The notes: generated from the letters alone by a model not told the origin. Positions 1-9,092 are shown, counted from the stretch's first letter. The stretch is DNA of 64,000 nt from Alphaproteobacteria bacterium (GCA_022826665.1 JAJDUK010000055.1:62001-126000); one strand, 5' to 3'. Numbers and translations: made by a program.

Positions 1-1
1 C

Positions 2-1309
2 TCACGTTACTTCCTGCCGACACTGAGAGAGAACCCGGCCGAGGCGCAGATCGTCTCGCACCGGCTGATGCTGCGCGCCGGCATGATCCGGCAGTCGAGC
101 GCCGGCATCTACAGCTGGCTGCCGCTCGGCCACCGGGTGCTGCGCAAGATCGAGCAGGTGGTGCGCGAGGAGATGGACGCCGCCGGCTGCCAGGAGCTTC
201 TGATGCCGGCGATACAGCCGGCCGAGCTCTGGGAGGAGAGCGGCCGCTACCACGACTACGGCAAGGAGATGCTGCGCATCACCGACCGGCACGAGCGCCC
301 CATGCTGTTCGGCCCGACCCACGAAGAGGTCGTGACCGACATCTTCCGGGGCTCGGTGCGCAGCTACCGCGACCTGCCGCAAAATCTCTATCAGATTCAG
401 TGGAAGTTCAGGGACGAGCTGCGACCGCGCTTCGGCATCATGCGGGGCCGCGAGTTCTACATGAAGGACAACTACTCCTTCGACATCGACCATGCCGGCG
501 CCGTGCGCTCCTACAACAAGATGTTCGTGGCCTACCTGCGCACCTTCGCTCGGCTCGGGCTCACCTCGATCCCCATGCAGGCTGAGAGCGGGGCCATCGG
601 CGGCGACTACAGCCACGAGTTCATTGTGCTGGCGGATACGGGCGAGAGCGCCGTCTATTGCGACCGCGCCTGGCTCGATACCGACCCGCTGGCACTGGGG
701 ATCGACTACGAGGCAGACCTGCAACCCATCGTGGACGAGTGGACCCGGCTCTACGCCGCCACCGACGACAAGCACGATGCCGCTGCCTGTCCGGTGGCCG
801 CGGACGCGCTCTACCAGGGGCGGGGCATCGAGGTCGGCCACATTTTCTACTTCGGCACCAAGTACTCGAAGGCGATGGGCGCCACGGTGACCGATCCGGA
901 CGGCGCCGAGGTCGCGGTCGAGATGGGCTCCTACGGCATCGGCGTCTCGCGCCTCGCGGGCGCGATCATCGAGGCGAGCCACGACGATGCGGGCATCATC
1001 TGGCCCGAGGTCGCGGCCCCGTTCAAGGTGGGCCTGATCAACCTGCGCGCGGGCGATGCGGCCTGCGACGAGGCCTGCGAGGCGCTCTACGGGCAGCTCG
1101 TCCAGGCGGGGGTCGAGGTGCTTTACGACGATCGCGACGAGCGCGCGGGCGTCAAGTTCGCCGAGATGGAGCTGATCGGGCTGCCTTGGCAGGTCGCGGT
1201 CGGCCCGCGCGGCGTCAAGGCAGGCACGGCGGAGCTGAAGGCGCGGGCCGGCGGTGAGGCCGAGGCGCTCTCGTTCGAGTCGGTGTCGGCGCGCTTGATC
1301 GGGGGCTAA
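2..1309 (+). CDS. proS: Prolyl-tRNA synthetase, 5' end outside window
   Basis: This enzyme charges tRNA-Pro with proline in the cytoplasm. The frame is open from base 2 ([12 protein letters not shown]...), so the start codon lies just before the window; the first internal ATG at 68 is not the start, because conserved N-terminal residues precede it. Class II motif 2 (FRDE...R, about nt 410-440) and motif 3 (GIGVSR, about nt 937-955) are visible, followed by a C-terminal anticodon-binding domain. The roughly 435 visible residues match the short ProS form lacking the central editing insertion, which is typical of alphaproteobacteria. lolC begins 12 nt after the stop, a common alphaproteobacterial arrangement. 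Confidence 0.97.
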   Translation, partial: SRYFLPTLRENPAEAQIVSHRLMLRAGMIRQSSAGIYSWLPLGHRVLRKIEQVVREEMDAAGCQELLMPAIQPAELWEESGRYHDYGKEMLRITDRHERPMLFGPTHEEVVTDIFRGSVRSYRDLPQNLYQIQWKFRDELRPRFGIMRGREFYMKDNYSFDIDHAGAVRSYNKMFVAYLRTFARLGLTSIPMQAESGAIGGDYSHEFIVLADTGESAVYCDRAWLDTDPLALGIDYEADLQPIVDEWTRLYAATDDKHDAAACPVAADALYQGRGIEVGHIFYFGTKYSKAMGATVTDPDGAEVAVEMGSYGIGVSRLAGAIIEASHDDAGIIWPEVAAPFKVGLINLRAGDAACDEACEALYGQLVQAGVEVLYDDRDERAGVKFAEMELIGLPWQVAVGPRGVKAGTAELKARAGGEAEALSFESVSARLIGG

Positions 1310-1321
1310 CGGCCGGCGCGC

Positions 1322-2566
1322 ATGTTCTCGGCGTTCGAACGCCTCGTCGCGTTTCGCTACCTGCGCGCCCGCCGGCAGGAAGGCCTGGTCTCGGTCATCG
1401 CGGCATTCTCCCTGATCGGAATCTTCCTCGGCGTCGCCACGCTCATCATCGTCATGTCGGTGATGAACGGCTTTCGGGAGGAGCTGCTGACCCGGATTCT
1501 CGGGCTAAACGGCCACATGACCACCTATGCCTTCGAGGACGGCTTTGCCGACTACGATGCGCTCGTGGGGCGTATCGAAGGGGTGGACGGCGTCGTCACC
1601 GTCTCCCCCATCGTCACCGGGCAGGTGATCGCGGCAGCGAACGGCAGAGCCACCTTCGGCCAGGTGCGTGGCGTGCGCGAGGCACACCTGGAGGCGCGGC
1701 CGTTGCTGACGGAGAACGTGCTCGCGGGCACGCTCGACGGTTTTGCCGCCGGTGAAGGCGTCGTGATCGGCAACCGCATGGCCCGCAGGATCGGTGTCGG
1801 CGTCGGCGATTCGATCACGCTTCTCTCGCCGGAGGGCCGTACCACCCTGATGGGGTCGGTGCCGCGCTCGCGCGCCTATCCGGTGGCGGCGATCTTCGAA
1901 ATCGGCATGTTCGAGTACGACAACACGTTCGTCTTCATGCCGCTCGACCTGGCCCAGATCTACTTCAGGAAGAAGGGCGCGGTCACCGCCATCGAAATGA
2001 CGGTCGCCGATCCCGAGCGCATACGGGAGGTCGAGGCGGGCGTGAAGGCGGTTGTGGGCGGTCAGGGCTGGATCGTCGACTGGCGCCGAGCCAACGCGCA
2101 GTTCGTCAACGCGCTCCAGGTCGAGCGCAACGTCATGTTCGTGATCCTGACCCTGATCGTGCTGGTGGCTGCGTTCAACATCATCGCCGGGTTGATCATG
2201 GTGGTGAAGGACAAGGGGCGCGATATTGCGATCCTGCGAACCATGGGGGCGACGCGCGGGCAAATCCTGCGCATCTTCTTCATGAACGGCGCGGCGATCG
2301 GCGTGGCGGGGACAGTGCTGGGCGTGGGCGGCGGTGTCGCCTTCGCCGCCAACATCGACACCATTCGGGTCTGGCTCGAGGGCTTGACCGATACGGAGTT
2401 GTTCCCGGCCGAGATCCGCTTCCTCTCGCAACTGCCGTCGCGGACCGATCCGACCGAGGTGGTGATCGTGGCGGCGATGGCAATCGGGCTTTCGTTCCTG
2501 GCGACGATCTATCCCGCCTGGCGGGCGGCGCGGCTCGATCCGGTGGAGGCGCTCCGTTATGAATAG
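1322..2566 (+). CDS. lolC: Lipoprotein-releasing ABC transporter permease LolC/E
   Basis: Inner-membrane permease (414 aa) of the Lol complex, which extracts outer-membrane lipoproteins from the inner membrane and passes them to LolA. It has the family layout: one N-terminal membrane segment (about residues 22-48), a large periplasmic domain, then three membrane segments near 268-298, 315-345 and 378-400, with the conserved KGRDIAILRTMGA cytoplasmic loop after the second. Only one LolC/E-type permease is present, so a homodimeric LolF-like arrangement is likely. The stop overlaps the lolD start by 8 nt, showing translational coupling. Confidence 0.95.
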   Translation: MFSAFERLVAFRYLRARRQEGLVSVIAAFSLIGIFLGVATLIIVMSVMNGFREELLTRILGLNGHMTTYAFEDGFADYDALVGRIEGVDGVVTVSPIVTGQVIAAANGRATFGQVRGVREAHLEARPLLTENVLAGTLDGFAAGEGVVIGNRMARRIGVGVGDSITLLSPEGRTTLMGSVPRSRAYPVAAIFEIGMFEYDNTFVFMPLDLAQIYFRKKGAVTAIEMTVADPERIREVEAGVKAVVGGQGWIVDWRRANAQFVNALQVERNVMFVILTLIVLVAAFNIIAGLIMVVKDKGRDIAILRTMGATRGQILRIFFMNGAAIGVAGTVLGVGGGVAFAANIDTIRVWLEGLTDTELFPAEIRFLSQLPSRTDPTEVVIVAAMAIGLSFLATIYPAWRAARLDPVEALRYE

Positions 2567-3257
2567 CCCCGCTGAGAGCAGCGCGCCCTCGCTGGAACTG
2601 CGCGGGGTGGTGCAGACCTTCTATCAGGCGGGCAATGCCATCGAGGTGTTGAAGGAAGCCTCGCTCACGGTCTCGCCGGGGGAGATGGTGGCGCTGGTGG
2701 GACCGTCGGGCGCCGGCAAGTCGACGTTGCTGCAGATCGCCGGGCTACTGGAACGGCCGGGTGCCGGCGAGGTCGCCATCACGGGAGAGCGCTGCGAAGG
2801 TCTGCCGGACCGGCGGCGGACGAGGCTCAGGCGCGAGCGACTGGGGTTCATCTATCAGTTCCACCACCTGCTGGCCGAGTTCTCGGCGCTGGAGAATGTG
2901 GTGCTGCCACAGATGATCGCGGGCCGCTCCAAACGCGCGGCGCGGGAGCGAGCGCGGGAGCTGCTGGGTCGCCTCGGGCTCGATGCGCGCGAGGGGCACC
3001 GGCCCTCACGCCTCTCGGGCGGCGAGCAGCAGCGCGTCGCCATCGCGCGCGCCATCGCCAACCAGCCTGTGGTGCTGCTCGCGGACGAGCCCACCGGCAA
3101 CCTCGACCACGAAACTGCGGACTCGGTGTTTGCGGCGCTCCTCGATATCGTGCGTACGACCGGCCTTGCCGCGCTCGTTGCGACCCACAACATGGCGCTG
3201 GCCGAGCGCATGGACCGGCGGCTTGCGCTGGAGAACGGCGTGCTCGTCTCGCTCTGA
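2559..3257 (+). CDS. lolD: Lipoprotein-releasing ABC transporter ATPase LolD
   Basis: ATPase of the Lol lipoprotein-sorting complex, 232 aa. It shows Walker A GPSGAGKST (residues 48-56), the ABC signature LSGGEQQRV (about 152-160), Walker B VVLLADEP (about 171-178) and the switch-like histidine in VATHN near the C terminus. Length and motifs are full for the LolD/MacB-like family. The start overlaps the end of lolC. In many alphaproteobacteria dnaE follows lolD; here a glutamine amidotransferase follows after 4 nt. Confidence 0.96.
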   Translation: MNSPAESSAPSLELRGVVQTFYQAGNAIEVLKEASLTVSPGEMVALVGPSGAGKSTLLQIAGLLERPGAGEVAITGERCEGLPDRRRTRLRRERLGFIYQFHHLLAEFSALENVVLPQMIAGRSKRAARERARELLGRLGLDAREGHRPSRLSGGEQQRVAIARAIANQPVVLLADEPTGNLDHETADSVFAALLDIVRTTGLAALVATHNMALAERMDRRLALENGVLVSL

Positions 3258-3261
3258 ACCG

Positions 3262-3987
3262 ATGACCTCCGATACGAATAACGCGCCCGTGCTGCTCGTG
3301 ACCCACGTCACAGCCATCGACGTGGGCGCGATCCCGGACCTACTCGCCAACCTGGGGCGGTCGTCACGGGTGATGCGGGCGAACAAGGGCGAGCCGTTTC
3401 CGCAGGATGTCGAAGCGCTCGGCGGTGTGGTCAGCTTCGGCGGGCCGCAGAGCGCCAACGACGATCACATCGACTACGTGCGTGCGGAACTCGACTGGAT
3501 GCCGCGCGTGATGGCGGCGGGCGTGCCGCTGCTCGGCATCTGCCTCGGAGGCCAGATGGTGGCGCGCACCCTGGGCGCCACGGTGGGGCCCGACCCCGAC
3601 GGGCTCTACGAGTTCGGCTACTACCCGGTTGAGCCGGTGGACGGCGCGGCCGAAGACCTCGCTCTTGACGGGACGCTCGACGTGGCGCACCGACACGGCG
3701 AGGCGTTCACAATCCCCGCCGGCGCGCGCCGGTTGGCGCGGCGCGACGTGTTCGAGAACCAGGCGTTTCGCTACGGGGCGACAACCTGGGGCGTACAGTT
3801 CCATCCGGAGGTCAACGACGCGGTGCTGGGGCGTTGGCTCGACCGCGATCCACCGCCCGAAGACCTGGAGCGCAACGGCGCGCAGACGGTGGCGGTGCAG
3901 CGCGCCAAGCACGCGCGCTATCATCGGGCGATGCACGACTGGCTCGGGCGCTTCCTCGCGCTCTGGCTCGCAAGCGCGGAGCGCTGA
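3262..3987 (+). CDS. Class I glutamine amidotransferase (GMP synthase-like)
   Basis: A stand-alone class I glutamine amidotransferase domain, 241 aa. The catalytic triad is visible: nucleophile Cys94 in GICLGGQM, and His181 and Glu183 in VQFHPEV. Family members hydrolyse glutamine to ammonia for a partner synthase, or gamma-glutamyl compounds directly; the partner is unknown here. The ATG at 3262 lies 4 nt after the lolD stop. A longer upstream extension in this frame only overlaps lolD and is not conserved-looking. The gene ends 1 nt before ubiX, so it is probably part of the proS-lol-ubiX transcription unit. Confidence 0.88.
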   Translation: MTSDTNNAPVLLVTHVTAIDVGAIPDLLANLGRSSRVMRANKGEPFPQDVEALGGVVSFGGPQSANDDHIDYVRAELDWMPRVMAAGVPLLGICLGGQMVARTLGATVGPDPDGLYEFGYYPVEPVDGAAEDLALDGTLDVAHRHGEAFTIPAGARRLARRDVFENQAFRYGATTWGVQFHPEVNDAVLGRWLDRDPPPEDLERNGAQTVAVQRAKHARYHRAMHDWLGRFLALWLASAER

Positions 3988-3988
3988 C

Positions 3989-4582
3989 GTGGTGAGGAGT
4001 CTGATCGTCGGCGTGACCGGCGCGAGCGGCGCCGTCTACGGCGTGCGCCTGCTCGAGGTGCTGCAGGAGACACCTGTCGAAACCCACCTCGTCGTCAGCA
4101 AGTGGGGGCAGCGGACGCTGGAGCACGAGACCGGCCGGAGCCTTGGCGACCTGCGCGCGCTCGCGGACCATCACTACGGCGCAGGCGATATGGCGGCGCT
4201 AATGTCGTCGGGCTCGGCGGCCATCGACGGCATGGCGGTCGCGCCCTGCTCGGCGCGGAGCCTCGCCGCGATCGCCTGCGGGCTCAGCGAGAACCTGATT
4301 CACCGTGCCGCTGACGTCATGATCAAGGAGCGCCGGCCGCTCGTCCTCATGGTGCGCGAGACGCCGCTCAGCGCCATTCACCTGGAGAACATGCTCAAGC
4401 TGGCGCGGCTCGGCGTGACAATCCTGCCGCCCGTTCCGGCCTTCTACAACGAGCCGGGATCGATCGACGAGGTCGTCGATTACACCGTCGCAAGAGCGCT
4501 GGACCAGTTTGGGCTCAAGGTCGAACTGGGCGAGCGCTGGCGTGGCGACCTTGTGCGTCGCGCGGCATCCTCAGAGGGCTGA
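3989..4582 (+). CDS. ubiX: UbiX-type flavin prenyltransferase
   Basis: Makes prenylated FMN from FMN and dimethylallyl phosphate, the cofactor of UbiD-type decarboxylases used in ubiquinone synthesis or aromatic acid metabolism. The 197-aa product starts with the flavin-binding GVTGASGAVYG and carries the family hallmarks PCSARSLAAIA and MVRETPLSAIHLENM...PPVPAFY. The start is GTG at 3989 or the next codon, GTG at 3992, immediately after the upstream stop. No ubiD is present in the window. A 7-bp inverted repeat follows the stop. Confidence 0.95.
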   Translation: MVRSLIVGVTGASGAVYGVRLLEVLQETPVETHLVVSKWGQRTLEHETGRSLGDLRALADHHYGAGDMAALMSSGSAAIDGMAVAPCSARSLAAIACGLSENLIHRAADVMIKERRPLVLMVRETPLSAIHLENMLKLARLGVTILPPVPAFYNEPGSIDEVVDYTVARALDQFGLKVELGERWRGDLVRRAASSEG

Positions 4583-4589
4583 TGTAAGT

Positions 4590-4612
4590 CGGGGCCGTAT
4601 AGACCGGCCCCG
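4590..4612. terminator. Small GC-rich hairpin between convergent genes
   Basis: A perfect 7-bp stem (CGGGGCC / GGCCCCG) with a 9-nt loop sits between the ubiX stop and the end of the convergent GPP34 gene. It lacks a clear T-tract on either strand, so assigning it as a bidirectional terminator rests on its position and stem. Confidence 0.45.
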
Positions 4613-4615
4613 AAA

Positions 4616-5284
4616 TCAGAACGTGTGGGCTGCCGCGATCGCGATGGCCCGCTCGATATCGGCAATGGCGCCGGCCATCTCGCGCCCGATCAGGTCCATC
4701 TTGCGGATCTGCTCGATGCGGGGCTCGACCCGGTCAATCTCCCGCTTCGAGTAGATCGTCCGCAGGATGTTGCAGCTGTCGACGAGGCAGATGAGGGCGA
4801 CATCACGCGGGTCGGGAATCTCATCCGAGAACAGCACGTCCGAGATTCGCTTTTTCGCCTCCTGCTCCACCTTGCCGTCAATGGTCGGGTAGCGGCGGGA
4901 GCGAAAGACCCAAAGGAATTTTTCCTCCTGACGCTGCAACACGCCGCGCTCCACCAGTTTTTCGAGCGCGGTCGCCCGAATCGTCGCGTCGTGACTGGCG
5001 GATGCTTCCTCGGCGGAGAGGGTCTCGATCCACGCCCTGCTGTCCGCCGTACTCTTTTCACCTGCGATCCGGGCCAGCGTGCGGTCCAGTAGGGGATCGC
5101 CCGTCGGGTTGGTATCGATGACCATCAGTTGCTCGGGGTCGGTATCGATCCGGTTCGCGAACGCCAGGTCCATCAGGACCGCGCCCGTCAGTGCACGGTT
5201 GAGCGTGTGCTCGCTCACTGGCAAGAAGGTGCCGTTCTCGTCATGGAGAAGGAGCACCATGATTTCTTCATAGAATGTCAGCAT
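4616..5284 (-). CDS. GPP34 (GOLPH3/Vps74-like) family protein
   Basis: Recognised as a GPP34-family protein (222 aa) by its N terminus, TFYEEIMVLLLHDENGTFLP, and the mostly helical body. Eukaryotic members (GOLPH3/Vps74) bind phosphatidylinositol-4-phosphate and sort Golgi enzymes. Bacterial members are known mainly from actinobacteria and a few other groups, with no settled function. There is no signal peptide or membrane segment, so it should be cytoplasmic or peripheral. It is the second gene of a minus-strand pair, 51 nt after the STAS gene, which suggests a shared function. Confidence 0.75.
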   Translation of the reverse strand: MLTFYEEIMVLLLHDENGTFLPVSEHTLNRALTGAVLMDLAFANRIDTDPEQLMVIDTNPTGDPLLDRTLARIAGEKSTADSRAWIETLSAEEASASHDATIRATALEKLVERGVLQRQEEKFLWVFRSRRYPTIDGKVEQEAKKRISDVLFSDEIPDPRDVALICLVDSCNILRTIYSKREIDRVEPRIEQIRKMDLIGREMAGAIADIERAIAIAAAHTF

Positions 5285-5335
5285 GGCACCGAATTCCGGG
5301 GTCAGGTCAGGGCTGGAGACTGCGAGGACGGCACC

Positions 5336-5671
5336 TCATGCAAGCGCCGCAATAGCCGCCTCACTTGTGTCGTGGCACTCGATGATCGCTAGAAATCCGC
5401 TCATTTCCATGACCGATCGACAATCGGGTTGCAGGGCGGCCACGGTCAGTTTCCCGCCGCCTTGCTGGCATTTCCTCGCGCTGACCAGCAATGCCCGCAG
5501 CCCCGCGCTGCTCACGTAACCCATCTCCGCGCAATCCAGTGCCACACGAACGTCTCCACGCTCCACAATCGCAGTAATCGTGGCCTCCAGATCCGGCGCA
5601 GTCACTCCGTCCAGGCGGCCGTTAAGGGAGACGACGACAGCTGCTCCCTCGGTCCTTTCAACAATGTCCAT
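5336..5671 (-). CDS. STAS-domain anti-anti-sigma-like protein
   Basis: A single STAS domain of 111 aa, the fold of anti-sigma factor antagonists such as SpoIIAA. The beta strand and phosphorylation loop are visible: DCAEMGYVSSAGLRALL, with Ser54/Ser55 at the usual phosphoacceptor position and Asp46 upstream. Such proteins bind a partner kinase or anti-sigma factor according to phosphorylation state; no kinase or sigma factor is encoded nearby. It is transcribed just before the GPP34 gene and probably with it. Confidence 0.88.
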   Translation of the reverse strand: MDIVERTEGAAVVVSLNGRLDGVTAPDLEATITAIVERGDVRVALDCAEMGYVSSAGLRALLVSARKCQQGGGKLTVAALQPDCRSVMEMSGFLAIIECHDTSEAAIAALA

Positions 5672-5756
5672 CGCGGCCTCGCCCTCCGCTTTGGGTTACC
5701 CGCGCTCGGCGGCACGCGGGACAAAGATACGCTGTTCGAGTCGTTTTCTGCAATGG

Positions 5757-6989
5757 TCAGACGCCGCCGCCGTCACGCCAGAGTCGAGGCCAGTTGAGGC
5801 CGAGGAGGAGGGCAGCGACCAGGCCCTCCGCCGCAACGATGCGCACTGCATTGGCGCCGCCGAACAGCTCGCCCATGAGGCCGATATTGGTGAAGCCGAT
5901 CACGCCTGCGCCGATGGTGAGCGAGAGGATGCCGAGCAGGCGGCCACGCATCTCTGGCGGCGCGATCCCGTAAATCAAGACGGTCTGCATGGTGGAGAAG
6001 CCCGCCGCGCCAAGGCCCACGAAGAAGATCACGATCGCCATCGGCGCGACATCCGTCATCCAGCTCGCGACGAAGGCGAGCGCGGAGTAACTCGCCGTGC
6101 CGAAGAAGTAGAGCCGCCGGTACGCCCCCGGCCGCACGCCGAGGGCGGCAATCAAGAGTGCGCCGGCAAAGGCGCCGCCACCCTCCAGCGCGGCAAGGCC
6201 ACCGATAGCGGCAGCATTCAGGCCGAGGTTCTCAGTGCCGATGACCGGGATCATCGAGACGAAGGGGAAGCCCCAGATGTTGAAGATCACCGTGACATAG
6301 AGGATGCGGCGGACTTCGGGCTCCTGCGCCAGAAAGCGGAAACCCTCACGAAAATCGCCCAGCAGCCTCGCGGAGCGCTGCCCGACACTGGAAGCAGCGA
6401 AGGCCTTGGGCACGCCCGGCGTCAGGATCAGGCAAAGCGCATAGAGCGCTGCCGCCAGGCCAAAGGCGCCGCCGAGGCCCAGCCACTGATAGAGCAGCCC
6501 GCCGAACAACGGACCAATGAGCCGCATGGCGTTGCTGGTGGCGCTGTCGAGGCTCATGCCGGCGGCGATCCGCTCCGCCCCGGCTGCATCGCCGATCATC
6601 CGCCGCCTGACCGGCATGTCCGTGGTCCAGACGACACCGGAGAGGAAGGTCGCGAGCGCAATGTGCCAATAGGCGGCGATGCCCGAGAGCGCGAGGCTGA
6701 GAACGGCGAGAGAGACCAGTGCCGCGAGCCCCAACGAGCTATAGAGCAGAATGCGCGGGGCCAGGCGATCGGCGAAGGTGCCAACGATGGGGCCGAACAC
6801 GGCGAGTGGCAGCATCCGCAGGATGACGAGAAGCGCCACCAGCACCGGCGACCCCGTCGTCTCGACGGCGAAGACGCCAACCACCAGCAACTCCAGCCAG
6901 CGGGAGCCCATGCTGAGGAGGCCGATGAGCCAAAGGCGCAGATAGAGGCGGTCGCCCAGAAGCTCGGTCAGCCGGCGCGGCAGGATCAT
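5757..6989 (-). CDS. MFS transporter (EntS/MFS_3-like)
   Basis: A 410-aa major facilitator with about 10-12 hydrophobic segments and the loop-2 motif GPIVGTFADRL (around residues 65-75). The overall look is that of the MFS_3 group, which includes enterobactin exporter EntS and many uncharacterised exporters. The substrate cannot be deduced. It is transcribed away from the toxin-antitoxin pair and ends 85 nt upstream of the STAS gene start, so it could be co-transcribed with that pair. Confidence 0.85.
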   Translation of the reverse strand: MILPRRLTELLGDRLYLRLWLIGLLSMGSRWLELLVVGVFAVETTGSPVLVALLVILRMLPLAVFGPIVGTFADRLAPRILLYSSLGLAALVSLAVLSLALSGIAAYWHIALATFLSGVVWTTDMPVRRRMIGDAAGAERIAAGMSLDSATSNAMRLIGPLFGGLLYQWLGLGGAFGLAAALYALCLILTPGVPKAFAASSVGQRSARLLGDFREGFRFLAQEPEVRRILYVTVIFNIWGFPFVSMIPVIGTENLGLNAAAIGGLAALEGGGAFAGALLIAALGVRPGAYRRLYFFGTASYSALAFVASWMTDVAPMAIVIFFVGLGAAGFSTMQTVLIYGIAPPEMRGRLLGILSLTIGAGVIGFTNIGLMGELFGGANAVRIVAAEGLVAALLLGLNWPRLWRDGGGV

Positions 6990-7164
6990 CGATGGCGACT
7001 CGCGTTGGGCGGCAGGGTTGAGGGGGCAGAGAGCCAGTCGGTGGCCCGGTCGGGCAACGGAAAGCGCGGCTTCAAAGGCGCCGGCACCGCACCACTATGA
7101 CACGAACCGGGACGGATGGGGGGATAGTGGGTCCGGCGGGCGCCGTTCGGCGCGTATTCTGGCG

Positions 7165-7201
7165 CTGTAAGCGTTGATTGCATTGAAATCAACGCTTACA
7201 G
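7165..7201. promoter_or_regulatory. Perfect 15-bp palindrome, probable FitAB operator
   Basis: CTGTAAGCGTTGATT (7165-7179) and its exact reverse complement (7187-7201) are separated by 7 nt (GCATTGA). It ends 31 nt before the fitA start. Autoregulation of FitAB/VapBC modules through inverted repeats bound by the antitoxin-toxin complex is well established, so this is the natural operator. It is AT-richer than its surroundings. Confidence 0.8.
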
Positions 7202-7232
7202 TACTGGGACGGATAGCGATGGGGTTGGTGCA

Positions 7233-7475
7233 ATGGCTAGCATTACGATCCGCAACCTCGACGATGGCGTGAAGACGCGGCTGCGAATTCGTGCGGCCGA
7301 GCACGGACGTTCGATGGAGGAAGAGGCGCGGGTTATCCTGCGGGATGCAGTCGGGGCGGAGGCCGGAGCGGACAACCTCGCCAGTGCCATCCGCGCGCGC
7401 TTCGCCCCGTTCGGCGGGGTGGAGCTTGATCTTCCGCCGCGCCAGCCCATTCGCGAGCCGCCCAGCTTCGATTGA
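7233..7475 (+). CDS. fitA: FitA-like ribbon-helix-helix antitoxin
   Basis: An 80-aa antitoxin with an N-terminal ribbon-helix-helix DNA-binding domain (MASITIRNLDD, then the helical segment RSMEEEARVIL) and a C-terminal tail rich in proline and acidic residues that would wrap the toxin. It neutralises the PIN toxin encoded 9 nt downstream and should repress the operon through the palindrome upstream. Its length and the ITIRNLDD start match the FitA/StbC group. Confidence 0.9.
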   Translation: MASITIRNLDDGVKTRLRIRAAEHGRSMEEEARVILRDAVGAEAGADNLASAIRARFAPFGGVELDLPPRQPIREPPSFD

Positions 7476-7484
7476 CGTCTGTCG

Positions 7485-7907
7485 ATGTTCGTGTTGGATA
7501 CCAATGTCGTCTCCGAATTGATGCGCGCGACACCCGAGCCTGCTGTCCAGGCGTGGGTGGCGGTGCGCTGGGTGGGGGACATGTATTTCTCGGCCGTCAG
7601 CGAAGCGGAGCTCCGTTACGGGGTCGCGATCCTGCCTAAAGGCCGACGACGGGACGCGCTCGCCGAAGCGGTCGATGGATTGGTACGAGAGGACTTCGCC
7701 GGTCGAGTACTGTCGTTCGACAGCCCGGCGGCGCAGGCCTACGCGGAGATTGCGGCGGCGCGCCGTGCTGCCGGACGACCGGTCTGCCAGGCCGATTGCC
7801 AGATTGCGGCGATCGCGCAGGCGCACGGCTTCGCGGTAGCCACCCGCAACGTGCGCGATTTCGCTGGTATGGGTATCGAGGTCGTCGACCCATGGGCGGG
7901 TGTGTGA
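7485..7907 (+). CDS. fitB: FitB/VapC-family PIN ribonuclease toxin
   Basis: A PIN-domain toxin of 140 aa. Acidic metal-binding residues are in place: Asp5 in FVLDTNVVSELM, Glu42 in SEAELRYG, Asp104 in ADCQIAA, and Asp125 near the C terminus. Such enzymes cleave RNA (often tRNA) when freed from the antitoxin. The domain appears complete, so the module may be functional. Confidence 0.92.
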   Translation: MFVLDTNVVSELMRATPEPAVQAWVAVRWVGDMYFSAVSEAELRYGVAILPKGRRRDALAEAVDGLVREDFAGRVLSFDSPAAQAYAEIAAARRAAGRPVCQADCQIAAIAQAHGFAVATRNVRDFAGMGIEVVDPWAGV

Positions 7908-8003
7908 ACGGAGTCACCGCGGTGCTTACCTCCTGTTGCCTCCCCGTGACGCATGGTGAATTGTCCCAGCGACACGACCGCCGGACGCACAAAAGGGGGC
8001 CGC

Positions 8004-9092
8004 GTGCCGAGAATCGACAAGCTGGAGATCGATCTGTTCCGCCTGCCGCTGCCGGAGGCGATGGGGGCTGCGGCAGCGGGCGTGATGACCGCCTTCGACA
8101 TGGTGACGGCGCGGATCACGGACAGCGACGGCGTCTCGGGCGTGGGCTACACCGTGGCGCACCAGGGGCAGGGCGGCCCCATCGCGGCGCTGTGCGACGG
8201 CTCCTTCCGCTCCAGCGTCGAGGGCCGCGACTCGGACCTGATCGAGACCATCTGGCGGGACATCTACAAGCGCCACCACTATGCCGGCCGGGGCGGACCA
8301 GTGGGCTTCGCGCTGGCGGCGGTGGATGTCGCGCTCTGGGATATGAAGGGCAACCGGCTCGGCACGCCTCTCTGGCGGCTGCTCGGCGGCGCCAACCCGA
8401 CGGTCAGGGCCTATGCCGGCAACATCGACCTGAACTTCCCGGTGGACAGGCTGCTGGAAGGCGGCATGGCGAGCGTCGAGCAGGGCTTCCGCTCGGTCAA
8501 GATGCGGCTCGGCCGCCCGACCCTCGCCGAGGACATCGCCCGCGTCGACGCCATGCGCAACCATCTGCCCGACGATATCGAGCTGATGGCGGACGCGAAC
8601 GAGGCTTGGCGGGTGGATCAGGCGGTGCGCGCCATGACGCTGCTCGAGTCCTTCGACCTGGTCTGGCTTGAAGAACCCATCGCGCCCGACAATACCGCCG
8701 GCTACGCCCATCTGCGCTCGCTCGGCAGGGTGCCGCTGGCGGTGGGCGAGAACCATCACACGCTCGCGGAGTTCGCAGCGCTGATCGCAGCCGGCGGCGT
8801 CGATTTCCCGGAGCCCGACCTCACCACCTGCGGCGGTATCACGCCCTTCATGAAGATCGCGCACCTCGCCGAGGCGCACGGCCTGCCGGTGACGAGCCAC
8901 GGCGTGCACGACCTGCACATCCACTTGCTGGCGGCGGCGCCTAACGCGGCCTATCTGGAGTGGCATGCCTTCGGCCACGACAGGTTCATGGAGGAACCGC
9001 TGACCGTGAAGGACGGCTATGCGCGCGCGCCAGACCGGCCGGGCCACGGCATCATATTCGACTGGCAGGCTCTCGCCGCTCACCGGCCATAG
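8004..9092 (+). CDS. Mandelate racemase/muconate-lactonizing (enolase superfamily) enzyme
   Basis: Enolase-superfamily enzyme that abstracts a proton alpha to a carboxylate using a Mg2+-bound enolate. Three metal ligands are visible in the barrel: Asp in MADANEAW, Glu in WLEEPIAPD and Glu in AVGENHH. A KxR base motif (VKMRLGR) stands where the K-x-K base usually is, with a possible catalytic His in SHGVHDLHIH. The likely start is GTG at 8004, preceded by an AAGGGGG Shine-Dalgarno; an ATG at 7953 in frame has a poorer context. The substrate is unknown; sugar-acid dehydratases and amino-acid racemases belong to the family. Confidence 0.9.
   Translation: MPRIDKLEIDLFRLPLPEAMGAAAAGVMTAFDMVTARITDSDGVSGVGYTVAHQGQGGPIAALCDGSFRSSVEGRDSDLIETIWRDIYKRHHYAGRGGPVGFALAAVDVALWDMKGNRLGTPLWRLLGGANPTVRAYAGNIDLNFPVDRLLEGGMASVEQGFRSVKMRLGRPTLAEDIARVDAMRNHLPDDIELMADANEAWRVDQAVRAMTLLESFDLVWLEEPIAPDNTAGYAHLRSLGRVPLAVGENHHTLAEFAALIAAGGVDFPEPDLTTCGGITPFMKIAHLAEAHGLPVTSHGVHDLHIHLLAAAPNAAYLEWHAFGHDRFMEEPLTVKDGYARAPDRPGHGIIFDWQALAAHRP

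Noticed and set aside
5580-7100. 506-codon plus-strand ORF
   Set aside because: Antisense shadow of the MFS gene, very rich in Glu, Arg, His and Gln.
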